In this document: positions 50,462 to 61,700 of the stretch, piece by piece | Position numbering within the stretch: the first letter of the stretch is position 1 | How the letters are laid out: each line of letters begins with the position of its first letter | Made by a program: the position numbers and the translations under genes | Notes under the pieces: generated by a model | What the model was told of the DNA's origin: nothing | The model's input: the letters and a program-made list of their open reading frames with translations, nothing else | The model's database searches: none | Assembly (NCBI GenBank): GCA_026413225.1 | Contig: CM048554.1 | Coordinates: 75,446,463 to 75,510,462 of the forward strand | Source of the DNA: Otis tarda | Taxonomy: Eukaryota; Chordata; Aves; Otidiformes; Otididae | Reading direction: 5' to 3' | Length of the DNA stretch: 64,000 nucleotides

Positions 50462-51705
50462 TTAATCATTCTTTTCCCGATCAACATTCACACCTTTTCT
50501 CCCAGGAGAGCCAGCGCCAGCCACTGGAGAATTGCACAATACATCGTCCAGATGGGGCTGGAGCGAGACTTTGGCTGGAGAGTCCCCTGGTATCTTACGG
50601 GAGGTCTCAATCACAGAGTTCCTCAGCGTGTCATTCATTTCTATTACCTCAAAGTCTGCTTCGTTCCACTCTCCCGCATCCTCCTCTTCCTCTTCGTCCT
50701 CATTAAGTCCTGAGTTTGACAATAAAGCTTTCCGGTCCTCGCTCTGACTCGTTTCTTTTAAGTCGCTCTCACCGGGACAGTTGGCCAATTTGTACATCAG
50801 AGGGAAGAGTACAACTGTCACCACAGATGTCACCAAGGCGGCGTACATGACCACAGGAACGTGGTGAAACCTGCCTTGAAGATACCCCACCACGGCGGGA
50901 ATGCACATCTCGCCCAGCGCGGCGCCAATCACAAAGAGAGAAGCCGATTTTCCTTGCACGACCGTGTACTGCTCTATCCAGGAAATGCCGCTGGGAAAGA
51001 TGGTAGCCATCGACGCTCCGTACACGGCGGTTCCGACCCACAGCGAAGCCGGGTACCTCGCAAAGAAGGCCAAGCAGGAAGAGGAGATGGACGAGCCTAC
51101 GATACTCAGCAGGATCATGGTGCCAGGGTACAAGCAAGCGGCACAGAATATCGCCACTCCTCTGCAAGCGGCAAATGCGCCCCAGAAGACAGAATTCAAA
51201 GCGGCCGCTTCGCTGTCTTTCATCTCAGCAAAGACCTTTGCGTAAGTAAATATGTACGAGCCGTACGTGACCTCTGCTCCCACATAGCAGAAGAAGAAGA
51301 CGAACAGGAGAGTGATAAGGGCATAGTGGTATTTGGCAAACATGCATCTCTGCAAAGAAGCCTTTGATTTGTCTCGAGCTGAGCTGCCCTTTGAATACAA
51401 AATAAAAAAGAAGAAAGAAACAAAGAGAAGATAGGTCCCTATGACAACATAGGACCACAAAAAATCTGCACCAAGGTGGTGTTTCAGCGCTGACACAGCT
51501 GATGCAGCTGATGCTGTCGGCAAGGACCTTAAGACAGACTGGTTTGTCTTTTCAGCTACTGGAAGATCTTTAAATTCAGAGCCTCCCAAGGCCATTTTAG
51601 CCAGGATCGGAGCCACAAACGCACCAGCAGCAAAACTGAAGTGTAAGGCCTGCATATGTGGCCCAGCCTCTGCTCCCCAGGTGTTCAGTGCCAGTACGTT
51701 GCCAC
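50462..51705 (-). CDS. MFSD4B: MFSD4B exon 4 (helices 5-12 and tail)
   Basis: Acceptor CCCATCTGCAG fixes the start at 51705; the open frame extends further upstream but that is intron. Stop TAA at 50464-50462. It encodes GGNVLALNTWGAEAGPHMQA, helices such as FLWSYVVIGTYLLFVSFFFF and YALITLLFVFFFCYVGAEVT, FPSGISWIE, then the acidic tail. No damage seen. Confidence 0.95.
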
Positions 51706-54700
51706 CTGCAGATGGGAGAGAGGAGGATGCAGTCATTTTAGTCTGAAACCAGATATTGGTTAAAAAAAAAAAAAGACAAACCAAACGAAACCATAACCTG
51801 TCTTACTACTTCCGTTTGCAATACTACCAGGTTTAGCAAATACAATGTGCAAAATTGTAGTTAACTGCAATTCTGCCTGTAAGCACCTGAAACCCACGTG
51901 ACTCCTTGAGCCTTAGGAGAGCACTCACGGCAGGCAAAAAGAGGAGCCACACACTGGCTTAATCCAGCAACAACAGCTGTTTCTCATTACCCTGCTTGAC
52001 AACCGGCAGCATTTTTCAGCCTTTTTCCAAAAGAACAAATGTAACTGCTTCTCATTTCTGTACGTTTTAAAAGCAACAATGCACAACGCTAAGAACGAGA
52101 GGCCCCGTTAGACATCACGAATCGCTTCCTTCCGATGGGCTGGGACTACCCCAGCTGCGCTCAAATGACTTTGCAGAAGCAGAAAGGCTGACAATAATAC
52201 TGCTGCAGAGACCAACCTACAGCACGTCCAGATCAACAACAGTGCTAGGAAATAAGATCTGAGAGAGACATTTTTAAGTAGTAGTAGTCCCTGAGAAAAA
52301 TGCAGGAAAATAAGAACAGTAACTAAATTCCTGTGCTACGATACAGCAACCCTTGTCGCGCAGCACTAACACTCTTCCAAATTAATTCAGTCGCCTTGCT
52401 CTTCTTAGTTTCACCTGCTGGGAAGCCTCCCAGCCTCAAAGGTCTGTGTTCCAAGCAGCACACCTGCCCACTGAAGGCATTTTTACAATAAGCCGACGGG
52501 ATTTTCCCATATGAAGAACTTTTAAAGCAAGTGCCACGTATAATGATCCTACCAGAGGCAACAAACACACCTCTGCACTCAGGTTTAGCACAACCTGTGC
52601 CATGCGAAACTGTCTTGCTCACTACTGGATCCTGCATCACACTCTCTTCAGTGTTAACAGAGCTGACTCAAGCTCCGCAGAATTAGGGCAGATGGATCAC
52701 ACATGCAGCCATCACTCCTCTGTGTTGCCTACCAGCCAAGCCACTGAAACCAGGCCCAGACTGAGGTGCTTTCAGAGCTGTTTGGTAGCCAGGGTAACTA
52801 ACTCATTAGCCAGCTCTTACTCAGAAATAAGCCTGCCCCAAAGCTGGTCAGCCAGATCCTTGCCGGCTAAGTAACCACAGGCTCCCTCCGTAAGCCAGGA
52901 AATTTGACACACTGTTGACAACCCCTTCTACAGCAATGCCACCGCTGATGTATTTTTGGTTGTTTCGTGGTCCCTATTTGCAAGTATGCCAGTGTTACCC
53001 AGTCGGCTCTAAGCATGCCTTAGATTTCTTGCCTCCTGATCCAAACTGCCTGCTGCAGCCAGCCATCACTAACTGCTCCTTTCTAAGCCGTGCCCAATGA
53101 ACTGATGTCTGTGGGAGTTTCTCCTTCATACCTCCGGTGTAACTGACCTCTCCAACCGCACCTGTAGACATTTGCTCTGCAACTTCACCGGTATATCTTC
53201 CTTCAGTAAGGAGGCCCTACTAAGAAATTGGTTTTCAACAGTTTTCCAGAAAAAGTGGGGTTTTTTTCCAGGCCATTTGCAGTAAGCACACGCCACAGAC
53301 TTACAAATTGGGGCACAGAATAAATTTGTATCCCCAAACACCTAAGCGAGGCTGGCCGAGGGCAGCAAGTATTCCTTAATTCAGGGAGATGGTTGCCATG
53401 GTGCTGTACGTGAGCTATGGTGGAAAATGTCTGCTGTGGCTCCCCAAATGCCACCTGGCCAGGTTTAAGTGGCCAACTCTCCAACACAGCAACCGTGGGA
53501 ATCTCCCTCTCAAACACCAGGGCTTGCTCAAGCCTAACTTAGCCCCAGCTGGACCTAACGAACAGTAACCCAGCCAGCTTCCTGTAGGTGAGTAATTTAA
53601 AAACAACATTGTTTAAAGAGCACGTGACACTTTCTTTACCTCTGTAATTGCCCACTGAAAAATTCCCCAGGAAGCAAGAGACAGCCAGCTCCCCCAGCCC
53701 CTTAAGGAAGGCCCAGTTACAGAGGCACAGACACTGGCAGTCTCAGGATCAGAATAATCCAAGAATCCCAGCCAGGTAAAACAGCTCCCTTCTTTTAACT
53801 CAAGAGGTGTCACGTGAAATACCAGCAACAGTTTTGAAGGCTCCAATTAGTTCAGTGAAGAAACTACCGGACCACGTGGTCCCTTACCTGTGTCCAGAAT
53901 TCCCATGGAAGCTCCAATAACTGACATCAAGACAGTTAACAGCAGGGATTTCTTACACCAGGGTATTCCGTAAAGACCAACCGTTGTTCCAAACATGGAT
54001 AATGCTGGAAAGGTTAAAAACAAAACAAACAAAAAATCCAGATACTACAGCTTCCATTTAAACTACAAAACATACAGAAGACCAAGAAATAGAAATGCAT
54101 TCGTCATTATTATAGGAGGCCCTAACAGCTGATGTAACCTAACTACCCCAATTCATGATTAGCAGGAACAGCTAGAAAGTTCAACGGAATCATTTTTCAC
54201 ATGGAAAAAAGGAATTTCATCAGAATATAAACGCTACATGAAAAACCTGGTTTGCTACAGCTTTGTTTGCAAAGGGAGTCGCATCTGCTGCTAGAACACT
54301 AAGAATCCTTCTTCTGCAAACTTCTGCTTTAGAAGTGCTGTTTCAGTGCAAGCTTCTGATGTAGAAATGTTACTTTACCACAAAAGAAGTAAAAGGTGGT
54401 TTTGAAGGGTATGAACTTTTCCCTCTGAGAACTACACAGCATTAAATTTGGCTCCCTTTTAAAAGAACCTAAATCACTAAACTCTTAAATTCCTATAAAG
54501 TGATTGCACCTTGGCCTACAAGCGACCTCCTTATAAAAATGCCAACTTTCATTTATATTCTGTTCTCACAGGAGAGATGTATTCCAAGGGATTTCTGGAG
54601 TTTGAAGAGGCAGAACTACAAAATTTCTCATGGTAAATTTAGCAGCTATTCATTAACTGTTAGTTTTGCTATTACTGGCTACACTTACAACGTGCCATTT

Positions 54701-57153
54701 CAAAAAACCTTTTTTAGCAGAGGGAAATTATTTTTATTACAATTTGAGAGGAAGTTCAGCAGTTAAATTCTATGCTTATAACCACCTTCATAACAAAATA
54801 ATCTGCAATTAATATCTTGAATATACAGTATTAGGTTTCTAGAAAGCCTGTATCAGTTCAGACCTCTCTATTATTTTTCAGATCAATGCTTGATCATAGG
54901 TGGGGCTGATACTTAAAGATCAATGGGGATTGATGCAATTAAAAACTCAGGTTAACTCCAAACAAAAACAATAAAAACAACAACAAAGGAAAAAAATATC
55001 CAGAACACTAGAGCCCTAGCAAAACACTTCGAATACATGCCTGAAAACACTTCTGAAGGCTAGCATGCATAAAGAAAAAGCTAAAGATGGGGTGTATGAA
55101 GTACAGCTTCTCGGACGCCCCACTCAGAGCTGAAAAGTAACTTCTCAGTAAGTTCTTAGTTGTCCACTTCAGCTCTTTGCCTGAAGACTGGTACTTAAAG
55201 CTTCCCTGACAAAGACAGATCATGCCTTCAATTTTTTTTTTCTGTACGCTAACAGTTTCAGCAGCTGAAAGACAGGAGGTAAAACCACACGAATCAAAAT
55301 CTCTTACAGGCAGCCTTCAGATAACAGAAATGAGAGAAGATTCAGTAGTTCAAACTGTGCTTCTGCCGTAAGTGCTACCAAATTGGAAATGATGAGGAGA
55401 TAAATCATTTTCCAAGCTTGTTGACAGACAGCTATCTGGTCTGATACTTCAGGAAAAGCAGCAAATACTAAACTATTTCAAGTTAACATTCACTTCCACA
55501 GGTGTATTAATTCAATTATGGAAGATAAAGTCTCAAAAGTCAGACACAGCCAACTCTGACTTTGTCAGATGTACAAGGAGGCTAAAGGAAACCCGCTTTA
55601 CAGGTGTCTGGAGGAGAGGAATAAAGAACAGGGAGGAGACCAAACAAAGACATCTTAGAACAAGAGCAAATAAGAACTCATCCAGGAAGACAAAGACAAG
55701 AGAGAGGAAAAAGAGAGAAGAGACAGACAAGACATTGTATGATAATGACTACCCCTGATAGCAGGAGACAGCCACAGAGGGATAAGAAGAGACTTAGCGC
55801 AAACCCTAGCAATGGAAAATGGATCTCCCCGTATTCTCTGAACTGACCCTGTGATTACAGCACGGTCCTCAGGGGAGGCACAGTTCTGTCCAAATCTCCC
55901 TGAGTAAAAGTATGTGAAGGAAAGGAGCGAGCCTCGCTACCTGCTTTAGTCCCTAACTTAGAGCATGAAGGCACAAACTGCCATTACTGCACCTGAAATT
56001 AAAAAAAAAAAGACAGGGCTTCCACTATTTCAAGTGTGCTCCGAGAATCTCCACCTGAATGAGCCACTAATGTGACTCTGACAGGAGTGCCTCATTTCTG
56101 GATGCTGAGTGCGGCTCTTGGCGACCTGACAGCCGAGCAGCCCCGCTCTGCCAGGACGAAGCCAGTCCCTGCGCTCCTAAGGGAGAGAGTTTCCACACAT
56201 CCAGAAAACTGTTAAGAACATAAACTGTGGCTCCTATAAACGTTTTCATACCTAGGCAGCAACCAAGCAAGTTTCTGCCATCACAGGTGGTATTTAACAT
56301 TTTTCCACTTTAAATAAGTTCTAATTTAATTGAGGACCCCCCCCAAGTCAACATCTCAGTACTTCTGTCCAGTACACGAAGATGATCACTTCTGCTGAGC
56401 TTTTAAGGAAGGGAAGGGTTTTACGGAGCTCTCCCCAGAGAGGTGTACCTCAGCGTGACCTCGCTGCGTGCAAACGAGAGCCAAACCAGCTTTTCGGGGT
56501 AACCGCACCGCAGACCGCCGGGGCCCCCGTTTCCACGCCTCGGCCCCGGCCCCGCCGCAGACACGCGGCCACCGCCGCCCCCAGCCGCCCCCCGAGGGAG
56601 CCGTTTCCCGCAGGAAGGGCGGCGGTGCCCCCCGGCGCGGCCCTCACCGAGGAGGAGGTGGGCGTTCATGCAGTCGAAGAGCAGCCCGCCGGCCACCGAC
56701 CCGCCCAGGTAGCCCAGGGAGCGGCCCACGAAGATGTAGTAGATGTCGCTGACGTTCTTGTGGACGTTAGCGGCCAGGTTCGGGAAGGTGGGGCCCAGCA
56801 CCGCGATGCTCATCCCCTGCAAGGACATTTGATAGGGGGTAACCCGGCGCGCCGCCGCCTCCCTCCGCCCGCGGCCCCCCCCCCGCCCCAGGAGCCGGCG
56901 GGGAAGGGGCAGCAGGCGCGGTAAAGCCCCCGCCCCCCGCGCTCACCAGCCCCAGGAAGGCCGCGCACAGCGCCCCAGAGATGCACCACCGCAGCGCGGC
57001 TCCCCCGCCGCCCCGGCCGCATCGCCAGCCGCCGCCGCCGCCGACCACGGCCACCTCGGCGGGGAAGTGCGGACCTCCCCCCGCCGCCGCCGCCGCCGCC
57101 GCCTCCCCCGGGCCGGCGAACCGGACGTGCTTCTTCCGCTCGGTGCCGGCCAT
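50462..57153 (-). CDS. MFSD4B: MFSD4B, sodium-dependent sugar transporter-like MFS protein (4 exons, spliced)
   Basis: A 12-helix major-facilitator protein of the MFSD4 family. Rat NAGLT1, the characterised orthologue, is a Na+-dependent glucose transporter of kidney. Exons 57153-56947, 56816-56648, 54004-53888 and 51705-50462 join in frame to 578 residues, somewhat longer than human (about 518) because of a Gly/Ala-rich N terminus. Seen: helix 1 across the exon 1/2 junction; FVGRSLGYLGGSVAGGLLFD (helix 2); ILDTGGNVLALNTWG across the exon 3/4 junction, diagnostic for the family; MQALHFSFAAGAFVAPIL; a long helix 5-6 loop; and an acidic cytosolic tail (NEDEEEEEDAGEWNEADFEV). Position tail to tail with REV3L matches mammalian synteny. 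Confidence 0.95.
53888..54004 (-). CDS. MFSD4B: MFSD4B exon 3
   Basis: Acceptor CTTTCCAG, donor ACACAG|GTAAGG. It encodes ALSMFGTTVGLYGIPWCKKS and LLLTVLMSVIGASMGILDT (helices 3 and 4). Phases fit exons 2 and 4. The flanking introns are 2.6 kb and 2.2 kb and show no recognisable repeat. Confidence 0.94.
56648..56816 (-). CDS. MFSD4B: MFSD4B exon 2
   Basis: After acceptor TCCTTGCAG, it encodes GMSIAVLGPTFPNLAANVHK, YYIFVGRSLGYLGGSVAGG and LLFDCMNAHLLL; donor CTCG|GTGAGG, phase 1. The short (130 bp) first intron separates it from exon 1. Contains helix 2 and the family form of MFS motif A. Confidence 0.94.
56947..57153 (-). CDS. MFSD4B: MFSD4B exon 1 (start codon)
   Basis: ATG at 57153-57151 in the strong context GCAGCCATGG. 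No earlier in-frame ATG exists in the open frame. 69 codons end at GGGCTG|GTGAGC, phase 0. MAGTERKKHVRFAGPGEA begins a cytosolic tail with poly-Ala (GCC repeats at about 57082-57105) and poly-Gly, followed by the first half of helix 1 (CISGALCAAFLGL). Very GC-rich because it lies in the promoter CpG island. Confidence 0.9.
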
Positions 57154-57259
57154 GGCTGCTGGCGGCGCAGGCACCAGCGGCCGCTGCGGCCCGCGGGGGA
57201 GCGCGGGACCGGCGGCCCCGCCCCCTCGCAGGCTGCGGGGGGGTCGGGGGGCGCGGAGA

Positions 57260-57280
57260 ACTACAGTTCCCGGCGTGCTC
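57260..57280 (+). promoter_or_regulatory. ZNF143/THAP11-type promoter element
   Basis: ACTACAGTTCCCGGCGTGC fits ACTAYRNNNCCCR and closely resembles the SBS/ZNF143 motif (ACTACAATTCCCAGCATGC). It sits about 110 bp upstream of the MFSD4B start codon, where such sites usually occur in CpG-island promoters. Confidence 0.75.
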
Positions 57281-57342
57281 CGCGCCGCCAAACCCCGGGT
57301 GGGGCGCTGGTGGCAGCGGCGCCTGCGAGGCCCCAGCCGTTG

Positions 57343-57357
57343 CCGGAAAATGGCGGC
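57343..57357 (+). promoter_or_regulatory. Overlapping ETS and YY1 sites
   Basis: CCGGAAAATGGCGGC contains an ETS core (CCGGAA) and a YY1 consensus (AAAATGGCGGC). YY1 sites normally lie just downstream of the start in sense orientation; this one is in + orientation, away from MFSD4B. Confidence 0.7.
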
Positions 57358-57449
57358 GCCTGCGGGTACGCGTGGGCCAGTTTCATATTTTTTTGCAACG
57401 GTTTTCCACCGCCTGCGGCCGGGTTCGTTTCATGAGGCAAGGAATACCT

Positions 57450-57997
57450 GAGCGTGCACGCTGCAAACAGCTACAGGCTTAGGCCATGCGCCTTTCGTTA
57501 ATCAATTAAAAGTGCCCTTATAAACCAGAATTTTTTTTTTTTTTAATCTCTACTGGACCTTTCAGACAACTTAGCATACAAGGCCTTTGTCTTCTTCAGT
57601 CCCTGTGTCACGGCACACTGGCAAAGCTTGCCAAGACACATAGCTTACATTAAACCACTCTGACAAAATTTCTGCTACTGGCCAAGAGCAGCACACAGGC
57701 TTTTCAAAAGGTTTTTCGTTATTGCTCTTTGGCATGGAGCTGCTGCTGTCTATAGGAAAGGCTTTAACTTTCAGCACACTTGTTCTTTTTAAGCCTAGAA
57801 CAGGCATTGCATGTGGATTGCAGCAACCCAATGCTGTTTCTCCTGGCACGGGTTCTCATGCTGCAGGTACAGCTCTGGTTCAGGATATCCTGAGGGAATG
57901 GATATATACTTTTTTTTTTTTTAAATCTGACTAAAACAAATAACCACACAAGATAACATTTAAATCTGATTGTTCATAACCACGTTAATATAGACTT
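57450..57997. other. Upstream region between CpG island and CR1
   Basis: Nothing recognised apart from T runs at 57530-57545 and 57910-57922. No supported gene. Confidence 0.6.
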
Positions 57998-58703
57998 ATA
58001 GAATAGTTTTGGTTGGAAGGGACCTTTAAAGGTCATCTAGTCCAACGCCCCTGCAAGGAGGGAGTTGGACTAGATGATCAGGTTGCTCCGAGCCTCGTCC
58101 AACCTGGCCTGGAATGTTTCCAGGGATGGGGCATCAACCACCTCTCTGGGTAACCTGTTCCAGTGCCTCACCACCTTCACTGTAAAAGAAAAAAAAATAT
58201 TCCTTATATCAAGTCTGAATGTACCTCCTTCTATTTTAAAACCATTACCCCTCATCCTATCACAACAGGCTCTACTGAAGAGTTTCTCCTCTTCTTTCCT
58301 GTAGGCCCTCTTTCAGTAGTGGAAGAGCCTTCTCCAGGCTGAACAGCCCCAGCTCTCTCAGCCTGTCCTCACAGGAGAGGTGCTCCAACCTTCTGATCAT
58401 CTTTGTGGCCTCCTCTGGAAACACTCCAGCTGGTTCATGATCATCTTATTTTGGGGGCTCCAGAGCTGGATGCAGTACTCCAGGTAGGGTCTCACCAGAG
58501 CAGAGTAGAGGGGGTAAATCACCTCCCGCAACCTGCTGGCCACGCTTCTTTTGATGTGGCCCAGGAGGCAGCTGGCTTTCTGGGCTGCAAGTACACATTG
58601 TTGGCTCATGTTGAGCTTCTCATCCACCAGCACTCCCCCGTCCTTCTCCTCAGGGCTGCTCTTGATCCATTGTCCGCCCACCCTGTATTTGTGCCTGGGA
58701 CAG
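57998..58703 (-). repeat. CR1 LINE, 0.7 kb, antisense, with internal hairpin
   Basis: On the minus strand it encodes reverse-transcriptase fragments such as [20 protein letters not shown] and [16 protein letters not shown], broken by frame shifts. The 3' end is at 57998 (GAATAGTTTTGGTTGGAAGG). The usual sequence next to the tail is replaced by an inverted copy forming a 14-bp perfect stem (58033-58046 and 58064-58077). Lies upstream of MFSD4B. Confidence 0.93.
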
Positions 58704-61700
58704 ATATCTTTGCAAGGAGAGCAAAGTCCTTCTATCAGCTATCTGCAGAATGCTGCTGAGCCTGTTTATAGGCCCATCGGTAGAGAGTATTTCAAGTAAA
58801 ATAATTTCAAGTAAAAAAATTACAGCAATTCTTTTCTGAAGGTTATATACAGGTCAAACTGCATTTCTACGTGTTAGTGTTTTGCCTTGTTCATTAGCTT
58901 TCATGACAAATGCTGGTATAAAAATAGCTTCCTGAAAAAGGTATAAAAGTAGTTTGAAATGTATTCCATGGTTTTCTCCTCATTTTTGTTTTACAAAGAG
59001 GTTTTGTACCTTGAGACTCTATAATGGCAACAGCCCTCAGGCTTATAAAGATTGGGACATCTTTTTCAAATTTTAATTTGAAATACAAGCACAGATAATT
59101 CCAGCAGGAATAGGAATATTTCCTCCTTACCAGATAGGTTTACTAAAGAAAAGGACATATTTGGCCCTGCTACAAAGGAAAGACTAATGAACTCCTGTGA
59201 TTTACTGAAGCTGTCAATGAGGAAACATTTCATACTTCATATTGCCAAGATAAGTCAAAGTGAGATTGGTAGTAGGCCAGTAAATGATCAAAGGTCCACT
59301 GAATTACAGTGGCAGCTCATAAAGAAAAAAAAACAAACAAACAAACAAAAAAAAAACCCACAAAACCAAACAGAATTCTCTTAAAACACCACTCAAGTTC
59401 ATTCTACTACAGGTTCCCTCCCTCCCTTAATTTCACTTCTTCCTTTTATGACTGCAACTGTTCTGTAAGTTTGATATGAAACCCCAGAAAGGAAAATAGA
59501 GTAAAATTTTAAGAAGCATGTAACGCGAAGTCAGTAGTTTAGGTTTATAAACCAGTGGTCTTAAAACAGATTGCCAGTGCAATCATACGGTAGTTTAGGA
59601 GCAAATGTAATGGGAACATTCCAACCAGAGCACAGTGGTAATAAAAGCTGTAAAGACTTTTAGACAAAAGTCTGTACACAAGTTTGATAATTATCAGAAT
59701 GTAATACAATTACTTTTTAAAAAATGACAAGATTTACAGGAGAACAAGACTAAAAATCATGCATGCAGTAACAAATAGGGCACTTAACTACCATCTTTAT
59801 TCTGAATAATTTCAGACTGATCACAGTTACTTTAGCACCATGAAAAACATTAGACATTCATTTCTTACCCTTCTAACAAAGCAGAAATTTAAACAATGGA
59901 GTTAAGGTTAGCAAAACTTATATCCTTTAATATTAAAAAACAACATACAAAATATGATGTCTATAAAGATACTTAAACATGTCAGTGTTATCAACATTAG
60001 CACACATTTTAGTATAAAATCACTCTAATCTTAGCATACATAGTTCTGAAACATTAAAAGTGTTGACACTATATATATATATATAAAAAGACTGAAAGGC
60101 ATACTTGTGCTTGTCAACAGTGAAACATACAAATGAAAGCCATTACTTTTTCCTCAGCTGTCTCCCAGGTTCCAGTGCTACAGCTCCTGTAGTTAAATGC
60201 AGAATGTTTGCGTATGCCCTAGTCAAAATACATTGTATTTATAATATGTACACACGCACTCTCTCACTAGCAGAGGGTCAGTTCCAACAGAAGAGTTAAG
60301 ATGCCTGAAAGTCAGCTTCCGTGCCTGGAGAGGGATCTGGGCCCCCCAAAAAGGCAGCACCTCTGCTCCCTGCTCAAAGAGGAGGGCTGAGTCCCCTGCA
60401 TGGGCTCCCACCCAGCAAGCAGCAAAGCAGGGAGGTGCCCTGTGCCAGCACAGTGAGAACCCAACTGCTTAAGCTAACCCTTAAGGATGATCCTAAGGAT
60501 CATAGGATTGATTGCCCTTGGGGCTGCAAGGAAGCATCTCCTATCCCTTTGGCACATGCTACCTGATGCAAATAACTGAGCAGGGCATTCTTGGTTTAAA
60601 AAGGCAGTGTCCGGTTTTTTTTTTTTTTAAATCACAAGCAGGTGATCCAAGCGTTCATTGACTAAGAGAACTGCCTTCAGCACTCTTGCAAGTTGGTTCA
60701 GCCTCACATCTCCCACTTCATAAAAGCTTGCCTGGTCTGTCAGGCTATGGCTATTCAAAGGTTTCGTGCAGGGAGGAAGTTTGAGAAAGGAAGGCTGGAA
60801 AGTACTGTCCATACTATATGATGGTGCACATCAGCTTTCACAATCCAGTGTCTCCAAAGGGAAAGGGGGAAGTGTATATGCCCAGACATCGTGCATGAAG
60901 AGCCAAAGGAGGAAAAAGATCAGTTGTCTACCTCATCTGATACTGAATATACCCTGAAGGACAGCCACAGGGTGGCTATGTCATCTTTGACTTCAGTAAT
61001 CAGTTTAGGAAGGTCCATAAATGGTCACTGAAAGCAAATTTAGTAAAAAATTTAAATGTTAATGCTGAATAGACAAAAATCTGGATGAAAGAAATTCTAA
61101 TTAACAGTATGTTAATTTGAAGTCTTGGTTTGAGATTTGTACAGGTGCTTTTACATCTACCCAGAATAAATCCAACAATACTTTTTATTAATTATACATT
61201 GCATATTGTTGTATAGCTTGGACGTAAATAAGAACCGGAAGGGTTTCCATTATTTCAGACTCTTTGCTGAACAGGATATATCTCATATCTACTGAAAAGA
61301 CACATCAGACAACCTCTTCCTCAAAATTAGTCTTGGTTTCAAAATCTGGTGTATTAAATTACAGCATAGAGTAGGACTGGAAATTTCAAACTGCCGTTTT
61401 AAGTGAACTTCTTTCTACCCAGTTTCTTCTGAAGCTTACCCTGAAAACATTTAATGGAAAAAAAGGAAGACAATTACTCTGTTCATAGGATGGGAGAGCG
61501 AGGTATATTAAAAGTATTCTATGAACCCTCCTCAAGAGAGGGATACATCTGAATGATTTAAGGGTTTTCTTGAATTAAGCTAGTATTTTAATTTTAGAAT
61601 TTACCTCCAACAAGATTAAATCCGGCATGAATTAGGTCATCAAAACATGAGTTTAGCACGTTTCCTATGAACAGGATTTCACACTTAAAATTAAATTTTG

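Larger units (their letters stand above)
56480..57440. promoter_or_regulatory. MFSD4B: CpG island promoter of MFSD4B
   Basis: A dense block of CpG and G/C runs covering exons 1-2 and the upstream region, in sharp contrast to flanking AT-rich DNA. No TATA box seen upstream of the ATG. Transcription start is expected within about 57,160-57,340. Confidence 0.85.

Noticed and set aside
50861..51367. 168-aa + strand ORF inside MFSD4B exon 4
   Set aside because: Antisense shadow of a well-supported transporter exon.
51706..51784. Extension of MFSD4B exon 4 upstream to an in-frame ATG
   Set aside because: CATCTGCAG acceptor and phase match with exon 3 show this part is intron; the residues do not match the family.
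56382..56924. 180-aa + strand ORF over MFSD4B exon 2
   Set aside because: Antisense frame kept open by high GC; Pro/Arg/Ala composition, no homology, and the minus-strand exon explains conservation.
56981..57451. 156-aa + strand ORF over MFSD4B exon 1
   Set aside because: GC-driven antisense frame; only its last 33 codons, from the YY1 ATG, are mentioned as speculative.
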